64,000 nucleotides of DNA from UBA721 sp002705165 (GTDB taxonomy: Bacteria; Planctomycetota; Planctomycetia; Pirellulales; Pirellulaceae). Below the pieces are notes generated by a model. It did no database searches. It was not told the origin of the DNA and saw only the letters and a program-made list of their open reading frames with translations. This document shows, in pieces, positions 1 to 9,711 of the stretch. The stretch's first letter is position 1; every line of letters starts with the position of its first letter. The translations under genes and the position numbers were made by a program. The stretch spans positions 620,001-684,000 of the forward strand of contig JBJLEF010000001.1 of the NCBI GenBank assembly GCA_045565995.1, given 5' to 3'.

Positions 1-1134
1 GGTGCCGTCAACTTCTTACTGGCATCGGTAAATGGTGACGACACAACCTTAGCAACAGCCCGCACGACCAGTATTTTCCTAGGCCAAAAGCTGCAATGTG
101 CACAATGTCACAATCACCCTTCCTCGGATATCGCCCAAAACCAATTCTGGGAAATGGACTCCTATTTCAGTCAGTTACACGTCTCACCAGTCGGTAAAGG
201 TGCTCAAGCTGGTTTCGTTCTTTCCAACGAAGATTTCCAAGGAGTTAAAACTCCGGAAGGCGATGCTGGTAACTACTTCGAACAATCCAATGGGGTGGCA
301 CGACTAGCCTTCCCGACTTTTCTCGGACATCCAGAAACCTCTGCAAGTGGAGCTGTGGAGAACTTCGACAGACGATCGCGTTTAGCTTCACTAGTAAGTG
401 ATTCTCCTCTTCTGGAAAGAACTTTGGTCAATCGGATGTGGAGTCACTTCTTCGGGTATGGCTTCACCTCTGATGTGGATGATATGGGACCACATGTTCA
501 GGTATCACACCCTCAATTGCTTGAATCACTTGCCAGTCAAACTCGAGCTAATAAATACAATCTCAAATCAGTACTTAAATGGCTCGCCCTTTCAGATCCG
601 TTCTTACGATCAAGCATTTACTCTCCATCTAACGGAATCGATAGTCCGGAATTGGGCGATCAACCATTGTTTAGTCGTTATTACTCACGTCAGTTAGAAC
701 CTGAAGAGGTCTACCAGTCGTTGCTGGCATTAAGTGGCAAACTTCGCACTCCGGATTCCTTTGGGCAGCAGCAATTAGCTCAACGTAGTTGGTTGGGTCA
801 ATTCACTCGGCAAAGGGAAACGGACGAAGCCGGGGAGATAAGTTCATTCAAGGGAGACATCCAGCAATCTCTGATTTTGATGAATGGCGAATTGATGAAA
901 AAAGCAACGAAGCTGGAAGCCAACACGGTACTGGGTAAGATTGTGGCAAGTACCAATCTGACTCAAGTCAAAGTACAGCAACTTTTCATGGCCGCTTTGG
1001 CTCGTCATCCATCGAAAGAAGAGCTGACGAAGATCAAGCAGCTTTCCCTGCAGGCTCAGGCCGGTGAACAACAGTTCCTACAGGATATCTGGTGGGCCTT
1101 ACTTAATAGCAGTGAATTCATTTTGGATCACTAA
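1..1134 (+). CDS. DUF1549/DUF1553 domain protein, C-terminal part (5' end outside window)
   Basis: The reading frame is open from base 1, so the start lies to the left of the window; 377 codons are visible. Near codon 33 there is a CAQCHNHP motif, the CxxCH haem-type signature found in planctomycete DUF1549 proteins, followed by a run that fits DUF1553 (for example RTLVNRMWSHFFGYGF, then a stretch on covering the end rows of large planctomycete proteins). These proteins are abundant in planctomycetes, are usually exported, and are often paired with DUF1501 proteins; their biochemical role is unknown. The protein ends normally at TAA. Nothing downstream on the same strand looks co-transcribed except possibly the MATE gene 170 bases later. 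Family assignment is firm; function is not. Confidence 0.85.
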   Translation, partial: GAVNFLLASVNGDDTTLATARTTSIFLGQKLQCAQCHNHPSSDIAQNQFWEMDSYFSQLHVSPVGKGAQAGFVLSNEDFQGVKTPEGDAGNYFEQSNGVARLAFPTFLGHPETSASGAVENFDRRSRLASLVSDSPLLERTLVNRMWSHFFGYGFTSDVDDMGPHVQVSHPQLLESLASQTRANKYNLKSVLKWLALSDPFLRSSIYSPSNGIDSPELGDQPLFSRYYSRQLEPEEVYQSLLALSGKLRTPDSFGQQQLAQRSWLGQFTRQRETDEAGEISSFKGDIQQSLILMNGELMKKATKLEANTVLGKIVASTNLTQVKVQQLFMAALARHPSKEELTKIKQLSLQAQAGEQQFLQDIWWALLNSSEFILDH

Positions 1135-1307
1135 TATTTATCGAACGATCTGAACCGACGTCGTTTTAATTGTCTAAGATTAATCAGGCAGTCTTCCTAA
1201 AAGCCTCGTTGACTGTCATTCAGTAGCGTCCCATACTGTCGGTTCCAAGAAAACTGTTCTTGGATTGCAGAGATTCATCAGGATACTTGATCGCAGAGAG
1301 CACCGTC

Positions 1308-2708
1308 GTGGACGCCGCCACACAAATCGTAAATTCAAAGACAAATTTGCGTCCTATGCTGCGTTTGGCACTCCCGGTTGTTATCGAACAACTAATGATC
1401 ATGCTGGTCACCTGGACGGATCATTATCTAACGGCTCAGTATCTAGAAACACATCACTTGGCCGCAATTAATCTCATGGCCTATGTGCTTTGGGTTTTAC
1501 CATCGATCTTCGCCGCAATTGGTGTGGGAGCCACCGCATTAGTCTCCCGATTCTTCGGTGCCGGCGAATACGAAAAGGCTAAGTTGGTCACTAATCAGGC
1601 AATCACAATCGCCCTCATGTTACTGACGGTGATCACGACGATTGCCTGGCTTTTTCCGCGCGAGTTGATCGACATTATGCAACTGCCACCTGCCGCTAGC
1701 GACGCCGGAGCTCAGTACTTCAAAATCATCATTCCTGTTTTCCCTTTTGCCATCATGCATATGATTGGGAACGCTTGCCTGCGCGGAGCTGGGGATATTA
1801 TGAGTGGCTTTATCACGATGGCAATCGTAAATATTGTAAACGTTGTTTGCAGCCTTTGTCTGGTAACCGGCTGGGGCCCGTTCCCTGAAATGGGTTGGGA
1901 GGGCATCGCCATCGGTACAGCCATTGGTTATGCCATCGGCGGGTCAATCATCATAAGTTATCTAATCCGCGGACGGTTTCATCTAAAGCTTCAATTGAAC
2001 CTGATGAAACCAAAACTCGCAATAATCTCACGACTTCTGAAGATCGGAATCCCTGGTGGTATCGATATGCTCATCGTAGTTTCCTTTCAAATGTGGTTTC
2101 TATCGATCGTGAATTCAATGGGAACCATCGCTGCTGCTGCTCATGGTACGGCGATACGAATCGAGGCCTTAGCTTATCTACCGGGGCATGCCTTTGGGGT
2201 GGCGGCAACTACGATGGTTGGTCAGTTCCTGGGTGCCGGTATTCCTACGCGTGCCAGCAAGTCCACATGGCTAGCTTGTTTGTGGGGGGGGAGTGTGATG
2301 ACGCTTGCCGGACTAGTATTCTTTTTTACTGCTGATGCAATTACCAGTGTCTTTGCTGGCGAGAAAACAGCTGAAGCCGTGGGAATGGCTGCGCCGTTGA
2401 TTAGAATTGTCTCTGTTAGTATGCCATCACTGGCCATTGTGATCATCATGACCGGCGCTTTGCGCGGAGCAGGAGACACCATCTTTCCTCTAATCTTCTC
2501 CTTCATCGGACTACTCTTCATCCGCATCCCACTGGCTTATTACCTCTGCTGGGATCAAATCGCGATCCCACTCACCGACATTGTGATTACCGGTCGCAAC
2601 ATGGGTGTGGAAGGTGCCTGGTACGCCATGGTCACAGATGTTGTGTTGCGAAGTTTTCTGATACTGGGAAGATTCCAACACGGAGGATGGAAGCACATCA
2701 AAGTCTAG
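1308..2708 (+). CDS. MATE family multidrug/cation antiporter
   Basis: Inner-membrane efflux protein expected to exchange Na+ or H+ for cationic drugs or metabolites. The product is almost entirely hydrophobic helices, about twelve, arranged as two similar halves: the first half has RLALPVVIEQLMIML and an ATALVSRFFGAGEYEKA loop, and the second repeats this as AATTMVGQFLGAG with LRGAGDT, both typical of MATE proteins. The open frame starts earlier at a TTG (1260), but that site has no ribosome binding site. I prefer GTG 1308, seven bases after AGAGAG, giving 466 residues, close to the family norm; ATG 1356 is another option. The stop overlaps by four bases the end of the kinase gene on the other strand, so the two are convergent. 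Confidence 0.88.
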   Translation: MDAATQIVNSKTNLRPMLRLALPVVIEQLMIMLVTWTDHYLTAQYLETHHLAAINLMAYVLWVLPSIFAAIGVGATALVSRFFGAGEYEKAKLVTNQAITIALMLLTVITTIAWLFPRELIDIMQLPPAASDAGAQYFKIIIPVFPFAIMHMIGNACLRGAGDIMSGFITMAIVNIVNVVCSLCLVTGWGPFPEMGWEGIAIGTAIGYAIGGSIIISYLIRGRFHLKLQLNLMKPKLAIISRLLKIGIPGGIDMLIVVSFQMWFLSIVNSMGTIAAAAHGTAIRIEALAYLPGHAFGVAATTMVGQFLGAGIPTRASKSTWLACLWGGSVMTLAGLVFFFTADAITSVFAGEKTAEAVGMAAPLIRIVSVSMPSLAIVIIMTGALRGAGDTIFPLIFSFIGLLFIRIPLAYYLCWDQIAIPLTDIVITGRNMGVEGAWYAMVTDVVLRSFLILGRFQHGGWKHIKV

Positions 2709-4225
2709 ACTTCTTCCTCAGCAGCATCCAAAGCTTCCTTGCGCCTAATGAGTTTAACCAGCGCTTCTCGAAGCTGACGCACTTTAATGGGCATTTGAAG
2801 TAAACCATGCAAATTACTAAGCTTCGCTCGGCTAGCCATCGAGGTCTGAGCTTTTTCGACAACGATGACAGCTGGAAGCGACTCAGTTCGATAATCGCTG
2901 CCTAGCTGATTAAAAGCCAACAGTGCCTCTTCACCTAATTCTCCTGTACAGAAAATCGCACTATCAAATTCACCAAACCCGTCTTGGAGGCGTTGCACGC
3001 CTCGTTCAGCATTAGAAACGATTAACACCCTGTAACCTCGTTTTCCCAACTGAGCTCTTAGGAGTTCCTGCATTTTTTGACGTGAATCGACAAGGAGAAC
3101 GGTTTTACCATCACCTTCCTGTTGGATCACTCCTCCTTTGGCCGGGGTAGCTGCTACCTCTTCACCATCCTTGTTTTTGGTAATGGTTCGCCGCTCAAGC
3201 AGAACACCGTCTGCTTCCTCGATTTTCTCAAGATCGGCCATCAACATTTCGTAATTTGGATACCGACGTTCGGGATCAAATGCAGTAGCTTTGTTCACAA
3301 TCGCAATGACTTGACTAGGTAAACCACTCACATATTTACCAATGGGAGGAATATCACGATACCTACCTATATTTAAACGCTGCATTCTGTCACGAGTTTC
3401 GGAGAGAGGAGGTTGGCCGGCCAACAAGTGGTAAAACATGCATCCGACAAAGAAAATATCACTGCGGACATCGTTGCGAGGAACCTGCGTCGCTCTCTCC
3501 AAACCGGCATAATCAATGGAACGTGGACTAGTTCCCTGCTCTTTCTTCTTTTTCTCATCCGTACTGACGATGGTAGCCAAACCAAAGTCCGCTATCTTAG
3601 CCTGCCCTTTACTTGTCACTAACACATTGGATAGTTTCAAGTCTCGGTGAGTAATCCCTTCGGCGTAAGCATACTGTAACCCATTACAGATCCCCCGAAT
3701 CAACTTCATTGTTTCGCCAAGCTCCATATGTTTTCGTAGCTTTACGAAGTCACGCAAATTCTGGCCTTCGATGAAGTCCATGGACATATAATATCGTCCC
3801 TTATACGAATCTACCTCGTGGACCGGGATGATGTTCGGGTGACGCAGAGGCATTACCATACGAGCTTCACGCATGAACTGCTCAGTGACTTCCAAATCAT
3901 CGCCGTACCGATGACGTAGGACCTTCACAGCCCGAACTCGACCTGACTTGGTGTCAACACATCGATACACGCGAGCAAAGGTTCCAGCGCCAACCAGATA
4001 AAGAACTTTATAATTACCGTAAAAGTAACCATCACGGTGCCCTTTGGTGAGACGGTCCAACTGCCAGTTCGTTACCAGTTCTTTACGAGTCAGGACACTG
4101 ATATAAGCTTCTAGGCTGGCATTGCTCCCTCCTGCTTCACTCAGGGAATTATCTGCTTCCTGAGGCATGAGCACGCCCATCTCTACGCAGAAACGTGACA
4201 GTTTTTCGGAGGTAATATCAGACAT
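2705..4225 (-). CDS. Ser/Thr protein kinase fused to a degenerate receiver domain
   Basis: A 506-residue soluble protein. Residues 1-65 form a leader with no recognised fold. A Hanks-type kinase domain follows at about 70-335: glycine loop GAGTFARV (79-86), ATP lysine K101, helix-C glutamate near E120, HRDLKLSN (193-200), DFG (213-215); the usual APE is GLE (241-243). Residues 374-495 match the layout of a response-regulator receiver domain, beginning TVLLVD. The phospho-acceptor aspartate position holds C426 (AIFCTGEL), the second acidic residue is Ser, and the conserved late lysine is Met (LQMPIKV). The receiver is therefore probably a binding module, not a phosphorelay target. No transmembrane segment is seen. 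Kinase-receiver fusions are known in planctomycetes; substrates are unknown. It is convergent with the MATE gene. Confidence 0.9.
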   Translation of the reverse strand: MSDITSEKLSRFCVEMGVLMPQEADNSLSEAGGSNASLEAYISVLTRKELVTNWQLDRLTKGHRDGYFYGNYKVLYLVGAGTFARVYRCVDTKSGRVRAVKVLRHRYGDDLEVTEQFMREARMVMPLRHPNIIPVHEVDSYKGRYYMSMDFIEGQNLRDFVKLRKHMELGETMKLIRGICNGLQYAYAEGITHRDLKLSNVLVTSKGQAKIADFGLATIVSTDEKKKKEQGTSPRSIDYAGLERATQVPRNDVRSDIFFVGCMFYHLLAGQPPLSETRDRMQRLNIGRYRDIPPIGKYVSGLPSQVIAIVNKATAFDPERRYPNYEMLMADLEKIEEADGVLLERRTITKNKDGEEVAATPAKGGVIQQEGDGKTVLLVDSRQKMQELLRAQLGKRGYRVLIVSNAERGVQRLQDGFGEFDSAIFCTGELGEEALLAFNQLGSDYRTESLPAVIVVEKAQTSMASRAKLSNLHGLLQMPIKVRQLREALVKLIRRKEALDAAEEEV

Positions 4226-4362
4226 ACAGATCTCTGCTTACAGCAAAAGTATTTGTTCTATGATTATGACATCGAACGAAGATAACTCTGTAATTATCTG
4301 CGTTTTTTAAGATGAGGCCAGCAGATTATTTGTGCCTATTAACGAGTATTGATCGGAGGCAG

Positions 4363-4635
4363 CTACTGTTTGGCTAATTCGTCACGTTCTCGGCGAGTTG
4401 CTTCCAAATCGAGCAGGACATATTGGAGGTCCATGCGCAATTGATCTAGTGTTTCACGTAGTTCGTTGATGATCCAACGTCGGCCTTCTGCCTGAATCTT
4501 CAGGGCGGCAACGATGGAAGAAAGTTTCTCTCCATTTTCTCCGGCAATCTCATCTGCCAGTTCATCTAAACGCTCAATCAGCGCATTGGGAGATTCTATC
4601 TTCAATAAGGCTTCAAAATCAGGGATATCTTTCAT
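4363..4635 (-). CDS. small coiled-coil protein, function unknown
   Basis: I do not recognise this 90-residue protein. It is very rich in Glu, Leu, Arg and Ala and is predicted by eye to be nearly all helix, with heptad-like spacing from about residue 48 to the end (ELRETLDQLRMDL, then LEATRRERDELAKQ), suggesting a coiled coil. No signal peptide or membrane helix is present. It lies upstream of the kinase gene on the same strand with a 137-base gap, and its own upstream region is shared with the divergent secreted-protein gene. It could be a small structural or adaptor protein. That it is a gene at all rests on biased composition, a clean ATG start and the absence of a better frame. Confidence 0.6.
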   Translation of the reverse strand: MKDIPDFEALLKIESPNALIERLDELADEIAGENGEKLSSIVAALKIQAEGRRWIINELRETLDQLRMDLQYVLLDLEATRRERDELAKQ

Positions 4636-4852
4636 CTCAAGCTGCTAACCAAGCTCTGCTCCATATCCTGTAACAACCATGAACACTTCGAAATAAGTGG
4701 TTTCAACCACCTAGAAGGCCATTGATTGATCTGGATGGAAATTCCAATCGTTCCTAAAATCTGTGTTTAATAAATCGCAGGGTAGCGACAAAAACTATTG
4801 TCAAAATTAAATAGTTTTTAAGAATCTGACAATTAACTCGGAAAGGCGTGAA

Positions 4853-7606
4853 ATGAGGCACGCTAAAAGGGTCAAGAGATGCTCTGATCGACCGTTTAGC
4901 GTCGGTTGGTGGCTCTGTATTGTCATCATCTTCTTCACATACTCCGTTAGCCTTTTCGCGCAAGTTCAGGATTCTTTTGAATCCACTGAAGTCACATGGC
5001 ATCGCGTCGATTCCGACGGGCAAGTGATCACCACCGCCCACCGCCACGATCACGAGATTCTTCATCACGGTAAGCAAAGCGAATATCTGGAACTTATTGC
5101 CGGGCAAAGCACACACATTCACTATGCTTATAACACTCCTCAGATCAGACTTATTGACGAATTGAATCCCTCTGTTTGGGTGCGTGCTAATCGTAATCAC
5201 GTTCAAATCATCGGGACGGTCGTCCTGCCTCGTACGCTTGACCCACAAACAAAGAAGCCTCTTCAGGTTCAGGTATACGGCGATGCTTATACGATGGCAG
5301 GTAGCTGGCAAAAGCTAACCATCTCAAAAATCTACTCCCAACTAAAAAGTAAAGTCCCTAGCCTCCGGAGCCAACATGGTCCCCAGGTAAGTGCAGGACA
5401 GGCATATATCACCAATGTGATGCTCAATGTCTACAGTGCTCCTGGCAAACTACAACTTTGGATCGATGAATTTGAGATGCAAAATCCAAGCGTGACCGGT
5501 AACGTTGTCGCTCCTGCAAATTACCAGCAAAACGGTTCCGCGGACTTGGTGACCTCGAGTGAGAACGAAAATCAAATTTCCATTCAGGAGTCGGTATTGT
5601 TGGTCAATGGTTTTCCCTACATGCCGAAAGTAATCGAGCATAATGGTGAGCCACTTGAGTTGTTACATTCGCTGGGATTCAACACTGTTGCACTCAAACA
5701 ATTCCCAACAACTCAACAACTTGAAACCGCACGACGGATTGGTCTGAAGCTCATTGCGCCGCCCAATCTAAGTACGGAACTAACCGCATCGACAAACTTA
5801 AGTCCGATTCTCTGTTGGAATCTTGGCGATCACATTCAAAGCGCCGACTTAACCAGCATTAAGAACCAAACCAATTATCTCAACCAACAGTCCAGGCAGT
5901 ATCAACGCCCCACGATCGGAACCATTCAAAGTGGATTCCAGGACATCAGTCGTTATACAGAGATCTGCCAATTAAACTGGCAACCCTTCTTTAGTGGGCT
6001 AAGTATCGAGTACTCCACCCAACAACTATTGCAAGCCATTGGAGAATTAAGACGAGGTCGCAATGTTTGGGTGAAAGTACCAAGTCAAATTCCGGAGGTG
6101 GTCTTACACCAACAACATGCCTTAGTCAGCTCGCAGACTGAACGCCTAACGTCAAAACGCCTGTCAACCATCATCAGTTACGATCAACTTTCGATGGCAG
6201 TCAATCGCGCTCTTGCAACAGGTGCCAGGGGAATTCAAATTCAATCGCTCTCTCGTCTCGATCAAACGGACGAAGATACACTTCAACGACGCCGAATTCT
6301 GGAGCGTATCAACAATGAATTGGATACCATCGGACCATGGATTGCAGGTGGTACAACAACCGGTAAAGTTAAGGTCAATCGGAGCGATATCACGGTATAT
6401 ATGACACAGACCACGCGCGCGCGATTGTTATGGGTCTTTAGTAACGATGATCATCAGCAAATCCTTAGCCGTCCGACGAAGTCTCGAGAGATCGAATTTA
6501 AAGTTTCAGGTGTACCGGTTACTTATCGTCCATACCAGATCAACTATAGCGGAATTAAACGACTTCGAGGTTCGCGAGAGGCTTCGAACATGGTAAGCCT
6601 GACGATGGAATCCAATGTTTCACGAATCGTATTGACCGCAGATCCTTTAGTGCGAGATTTCGTGCAACGAAAAATCTATCAACACCGTACTCGTACACTT
6701 CAGCTCACCTACGACCTACTTCAGCAAGAACTCGTAAGGCTTCAACCGCTAACACAAATCCATCCTTTCAAGACCGAAACAAAACAAAATATCATGCGTC
6801 CCTATACTCAGGCCCAATCCAGCCTGCAAAAAGCAAGGAAACATGTATCAACCAATGAATCGGACGTGGCCTATCAATTACTTTCTCAGACCGAGGATCT
6901 GCTAAGACAAACTCAGCTCGCAGCCTGGAATCAGACTCAGGGTACGCGAACACAACCAACTGGGAATCCTCTGACTTTGGGAGTAACTAGTTTGCCGGAA
7001 TACTTTGTAACTGAAAAACAGCTGAGAAATTCTCATTGGTCTGCTAATCAGTTGAAAGCGGGTGGGATGGAAAATCTCAAACAGGTGCAAGCAGCTGGCT
7101 GGCAACATCATCGTCATCCACATCACGTGGTACAGTCTCTGGTTGAACTTACGCCACACTTTCCACGCGAAGGAACTTCGAGCCTGCGACTACAAGCCTG
7201 GACCACTCAAAACTCAACAACACCGTCCTTCTTAGAAGCTCCCGTTTGGATCAGATCAGGCAAAGTTCCGGTACAACGCGGTGAGGTTCTGCACATACGT
7301 GGCTGGGTTAATATTACAGAGCCACTTCAACACCACGGAGATGGTTTCGTTGTCTATGATTCAATCGGAGGAATCGGGATGGCCGACCGTTTTCACCATA
7401 CCACAGGTTGGCAACCTTTCTCACTGATACGAGTAGCACCCGACGACGGTTCGGTACAGCTCACTTTTGCCTTGATGGGACTGGGGGAAGTCTCGATAGA
7501 TAACGTTACCATCCAAAAGCAAATCCCCCACTTGTCTAATACTTCACCGATACCATTAACACCATCGAGTCATTCGTTTCCAACAACGGTTCGTATATCA
7601 CCATAA
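4853..7606 (+). CDS. large secreted protein, possible TIM-barrel fold, function unknown
   Basis: A 917-residue protein with a signal peptide: basic N-terminus, hydrophobic segment at about 17-35 ending SLFA before QVQDS. The next ~200 residues look like a beta-sandwich carbohydrate-binding or adhesive module. A middle part starting near residue 245 (LLVNGFPYMPKVIEHNGEP, LGFNTVALKQFPT) reads like the start of a glycoside-hydrolase-type barrel, including alternating strand and helix stretches, but I could not identify paired catalytic acids. A helical region near 610-690 (LLQQELVRLQPL, LLSQTEDLLRQTQ) is followed by a C-terminal beta-rich module ending with a DGSVQLTFALMGLGEVSIDN stretch. It begins a run with the 196-residue membrane protein and the glycerate kinase. 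The role is unassigned; exported polysaccharide processing is only an inference. Confidence 0.75.
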   Translation: MRHAKRVKRCSDRPFSVGWWLCIVIIFFTYSVSLFAQVQDSFESTEVTWHRVDSDGQVITTAHRHDHEILHHGKQSEYLELIAGQSTHIHYAYNTPQIRLIDELNPSVWVRANRNHVQIIGTVVLPRTLDPQTKKPLQVQVYGDAYTMAGSWQKLTISKIYSQLKSKVPSLRSQHGPQVSAGQAYITNVMLNVYSAPGKLQLWIDEFEMQNPSVTGNVVAPANYQQNGSADLVTSSENENQISIQESVLLVNGFPYMPKVIEHNGEPLELLHSLGFNTVALKQFPTTQQLETARRIGLKLIAPPNLSTELTASTNLSPILCWNLGDHIQSADLTSIKNQTNYLNQQSRQYQRPTIGTIQSGFQDISRYTEICQLNWQPFFSGLSIEYSTQQLLQAIGELRRGRNVWVKVPSQIPEVVLHQQHALVSSQTERLTSKRLSTIISYDQLSMAVNRALATGARGIQIQSLSRLDQTDEDTLQRRRILERINNELDTIGPWIAGGTTTGKVKVNRSDITVYMTQTTRARLLWVFSNDDHQQILSRPTKSREIEFKVSGVPVTYRPYQINYSGIKRLRGSREASNMVSLTMESNVSRIVLTADPLVRDFVQRKIYQHRTRTLQLTYDLLQQELVRLQPLTQIHPFKTETKQNIMRPYTQAQSSLQKARKHVSTNESDVAYQLLSQTEDLLRQTQLAAWNQTQGTRTQPTGNPLTLGVTSLPEYFVTEKQLRNSHWSANQLKAGGMENLKQVQAAGWQHHRHPHHVVQSLVELTPHFPREGTSSLRLQAWTTQNSTTPSFLEAPVWIRSGKVPVQRGEVLHIRGWVNITEPLQHHGDGFVVYDSIGGIGMADRFHHTTGWQPFSLIRVAPDDGSVQLTFALMGLGEVSIDNVTIQKQIPHLSNTSPIPLTPSSHSFPTTVRISP

Positions 7607-7659
7607 GCCGAGAAATCTTAACTTCTAAGTCCGTATTCAATCGGTCATGCCATCGAAGG

Positions 7660-8250
7660 ATGCCAATTTTGGATTTGTTAAATCAACCAGGAACCTGGAT
7701 CGGTGCCGGAGCCATACTCATCTGTTTAGTCTCACTAAGGTGGGTTCTGGCGACCCGCAATGGTGAACGACAAGGGACGGATGGACAGCAACGCAATCTA
7801 AGCATAGACATCGGGCAATTACCTTTACTGCCCGTAATCAGTGAGCCATTTCGCATAGAAATCTATGGAAGTCCAGTTCGAATTCGCGCCTTGGTCCTGG
7901 CCCCTATTGGCCGTGGACAGTCGTTACCTGAAAAAGAGCATCTAGGAAATATCCTAAACCATTTTGTACCGAACTTAACTACGATTCTGGAACTGCATCA
8001 ACCTATCTTTCGCCAATGGCCGGAGCAATTAAGCTCAAGCGGATTTGTCCAGTCGTTTTTTAACAACCTAGCTATTCCTAATAAAGGTCAGGGAACCGTT
8101 TGGTGCAGTCTGGCCGGGAAAATCGAAGTGCTTGGTCATAGTTATCTCATTGGCTTCGTTTGCAACACCGCCGATCCTAATAGCCTTAGCCAGATAACTA
8201 TAGAACGCTCCGGACAGTGGCTCGATATCCTGAGAGTTCATCAGACGTAA
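7660..8250 (+). CDS. membrane-anchored protein, function unknown
   Basis: 196 residues, not recognised. A single hydrophobic helix at about 12-30 (WIGAGAILICLVSLRWVL) followed by Arg/Asn-rich sequence suggests an N-terminal membrane anchor. The rest is a soluble alpha/beta domain of about 150 residues containing PFRIEIYGSPVRIRALVLAP and later GTVWCSLAGKIEVLGHSYLIG. It starts 53 bases after the large secreted protein and ends 15 bases before the glycerate kinase, so all three are probably one transcript. The tight spacing suggests it works with the secreted protein, but nothing in the sequence shows how. Confidence 0.72.
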   Translation: MPILDLLNQPGTWIGAGAILICLVSLRWVLATRNGERQGTDGQQRNLSIDIGQLPLLPVISEPFRIEIYGSPVRIRALVLAPIGRGQSLPEKEHLGNILNHFVPNLTTILELHQPIFRQWPEQLSSSGFVQSFFNNLAIPNKGQGTVWCSLAGKIEVLGHSYLIGFVCNTADPNSLSQITIERSGQWLDILRVHQT

Positions 8251-8265
8251 AGGTATTCCACTGAA

Positions 8266-9642
8266 ATGACATCATTAGCAACGGACGCCAAAGCTATTTG
8301 GCAGGCGGGAGTAGACGCTGTGGATAGCAAGCAACTCACAGAAGCTGCCATTACCTATACACAACAGTCACTTCAAGTCGGCCATCAACACTATCCTCTC
8401 ACCGCGAACAGTCGTATTTTTGTCATCGGCGCTGGCAAGGCTGGAAACGGTATGGCTCGCGGAGTCATCACTGCCCTAGAAGGCTCGGGGCTTCCTGTTT
8501 CAGGTTGGGTCAACGTACCCGACGATTGCGTACAAGCACTTCCCAATATTACGTTACACGGGGCGAGACCTGCAGGAGTGAATGAACCGACCGATCGGGG
8601 AGTGCAGGGTACCTCTGAAATCATAAGTCTTCTGCAACAAGCCAAGCCTACTGACGTTTGCATCTGTCTGATTTCAGGAGGCGGGTCCGCATTACTGCCT
8701 TTACCTATGAAGAAAATCACGCTTGCCGACCTGCAATATATAACTCGTAAACTAAGTAGTGCGGGTGCCAACATCGAACAACTCAACTCTGTTCGTAAAA
8801 AGCTGAGTCTGGTGAAAGGCGGTGGACTGGCTCAGTATGCTCAAAACTCAAGACTCGCAACGCTCATCATCTCCGACGTATTAGGTGATCCAATGGATAT
8901 CATCGCGTCCGGGCCCACTGTCGCTGATCCGGCTTCTATCGACCAGGCTATCGATACCATTGACGAATTGCTCGACGCGGATGACCCAATCCTCCAAAAA
9001 TGTTCAAACGTTCTAAGAGGCCTCTCGATATCTCAACAATCGTTCGCACACTGTCACACCCAAGTCATTGGAAACAATGCCACAGCGGTGACTGCTGCTG
9101 TCAAGAAAGCAGAGGACCTGGGATACATTGCCGAGAGTCTGGCGCACGTTAATCTGGAAGGTTTTGCAGAAGATCTTGGTCAACAGCATGCTAAGAAATT
9201 AAGAGAGATGAAACAACTCGGTGGCAAGCGTGCTTACATTTCCGGTGGAGAGCCCGTTGTAAAACTGATCGACGAAACCATTCGCGGGAAAGGTGGACGA
9301 AATCAGCAATTAGTATTAGCCGCCATTGTCGACCAATTAACTCACAGTCCGGATATCATCCGATGCATGGATCATGCCGCCATATTATCCGGCGGTACAG
9401 ATGGCGAAGATGGGCCTACCAATGCGGCCGGAGCCTTTGCTGATCAACACCTGATAGAACGCCTCCAGCAGCATAAGCCCGATGCCGCAGACCATTTGCA
9501 CCGGAACGATGCCTACACTTTTTTCCAATTACTTGATGGCCTGATTCTCTGTGGCCCAACCCACACGAATGTCTGCGATTTACGCATCGTACTAACAGAG
9601 GTAGAGCAATCAGTGGTAGGGCAATCAGAGGCAGGCCAATAA
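8266..9642 (+). CDS. glycerate 2-kinase / hydroxypyruvate reductase family (DUF4147-MOFRL)
   Basis: 458 residues, the normal length for the family. An N-terminal DUF4147 domain carries IFVIGAGKAGNGMA (about 46-59), the ISGGGSALL loop (about 137-145) and SDVLGDPMDIIASGPT (about 203-218). The C-terminal MOFRL domain carries GGEPVVKL, GKGGRNQQLVLAA (about 344-356) and LSGGTDGEDGPTNAAG (about 376-391). Family members phosphorylate glycerate to 2-phosphoglycerate; the older annotation as hydroxypyruvate reductase (TtuD/GckA) is not separable by sequence alone. It sits last in the run 4.85-9.64 kb and is followed within two bases by a strong hairpin terminator. Cytoplasmic, no anomalies. Confidence 0.92.
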   Translation: MTSLATDAKAIWQAGVDAVDSKQLTEAAITYTQQSLQVGHQHYPLTANSRIFVIGAGKAGNGMARGVITALEGSGLPVSGWVNVPDDCVQALPNITLHGARPAGVNEPTDRGVQGTSEIISLLQQAKPTDVCICLISGGGSALLPLPMKKITLADLQYITRKLSSAGANIEQLNSVRKKLSLVKGGGLAQYAQNSRLATLIISDVLGDPMDIIASGPTVADPASIDQAIDTIDELLDADDPILQKCSNVLRGLSISQQSFAHCHTQVIGNNATAVTAAVKKAEDLGYIAESLAHVNLEGFAEDLGQQHAKKLREMKQLGGKRAYISGGEPVVKLIDETIRGKGGRNQQLVLAAIVDQLTHSPDIIRCMDHAAILSGGTDGEDGPTNAAGAFADQHLIERLQQHKPDAADHLHRNDAYTFFQLLDGLILCGPTHTNVCDLRIVLTEVEQSVVGQSEAGQ

Positions 9643-9643
9643 A

Positions 9644-9674
9644 AAAGCGAGGCGGATGAAACCGCACTCGCTTT
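9644..9674. terminator. bidirectional intrinsic terminator
   Basis: A stem of 12 base pairs: AAAGCGAG plus GCGG on the left, loop ATGAAA, then CCGC, one unpaired A, and CTCGCTTT. On the minus strand it is followed by a run of six U's (A's at 9641-9646), so it best terminates the DUF1598 gene arriving from the right; on the plus strand it sits directly after the glycerate kinase stop with only a short U run. A second, smaller perfect palindrome CCTTGTC-A-GACAAGG lies at 9696-9710, just after the DUF1598 stop. Confidence 0.8.
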
Positions 9675-9711
9675 ATGTAGCATCTTTTCAAATAGCCTTG
9701 TCAGACAAGGT

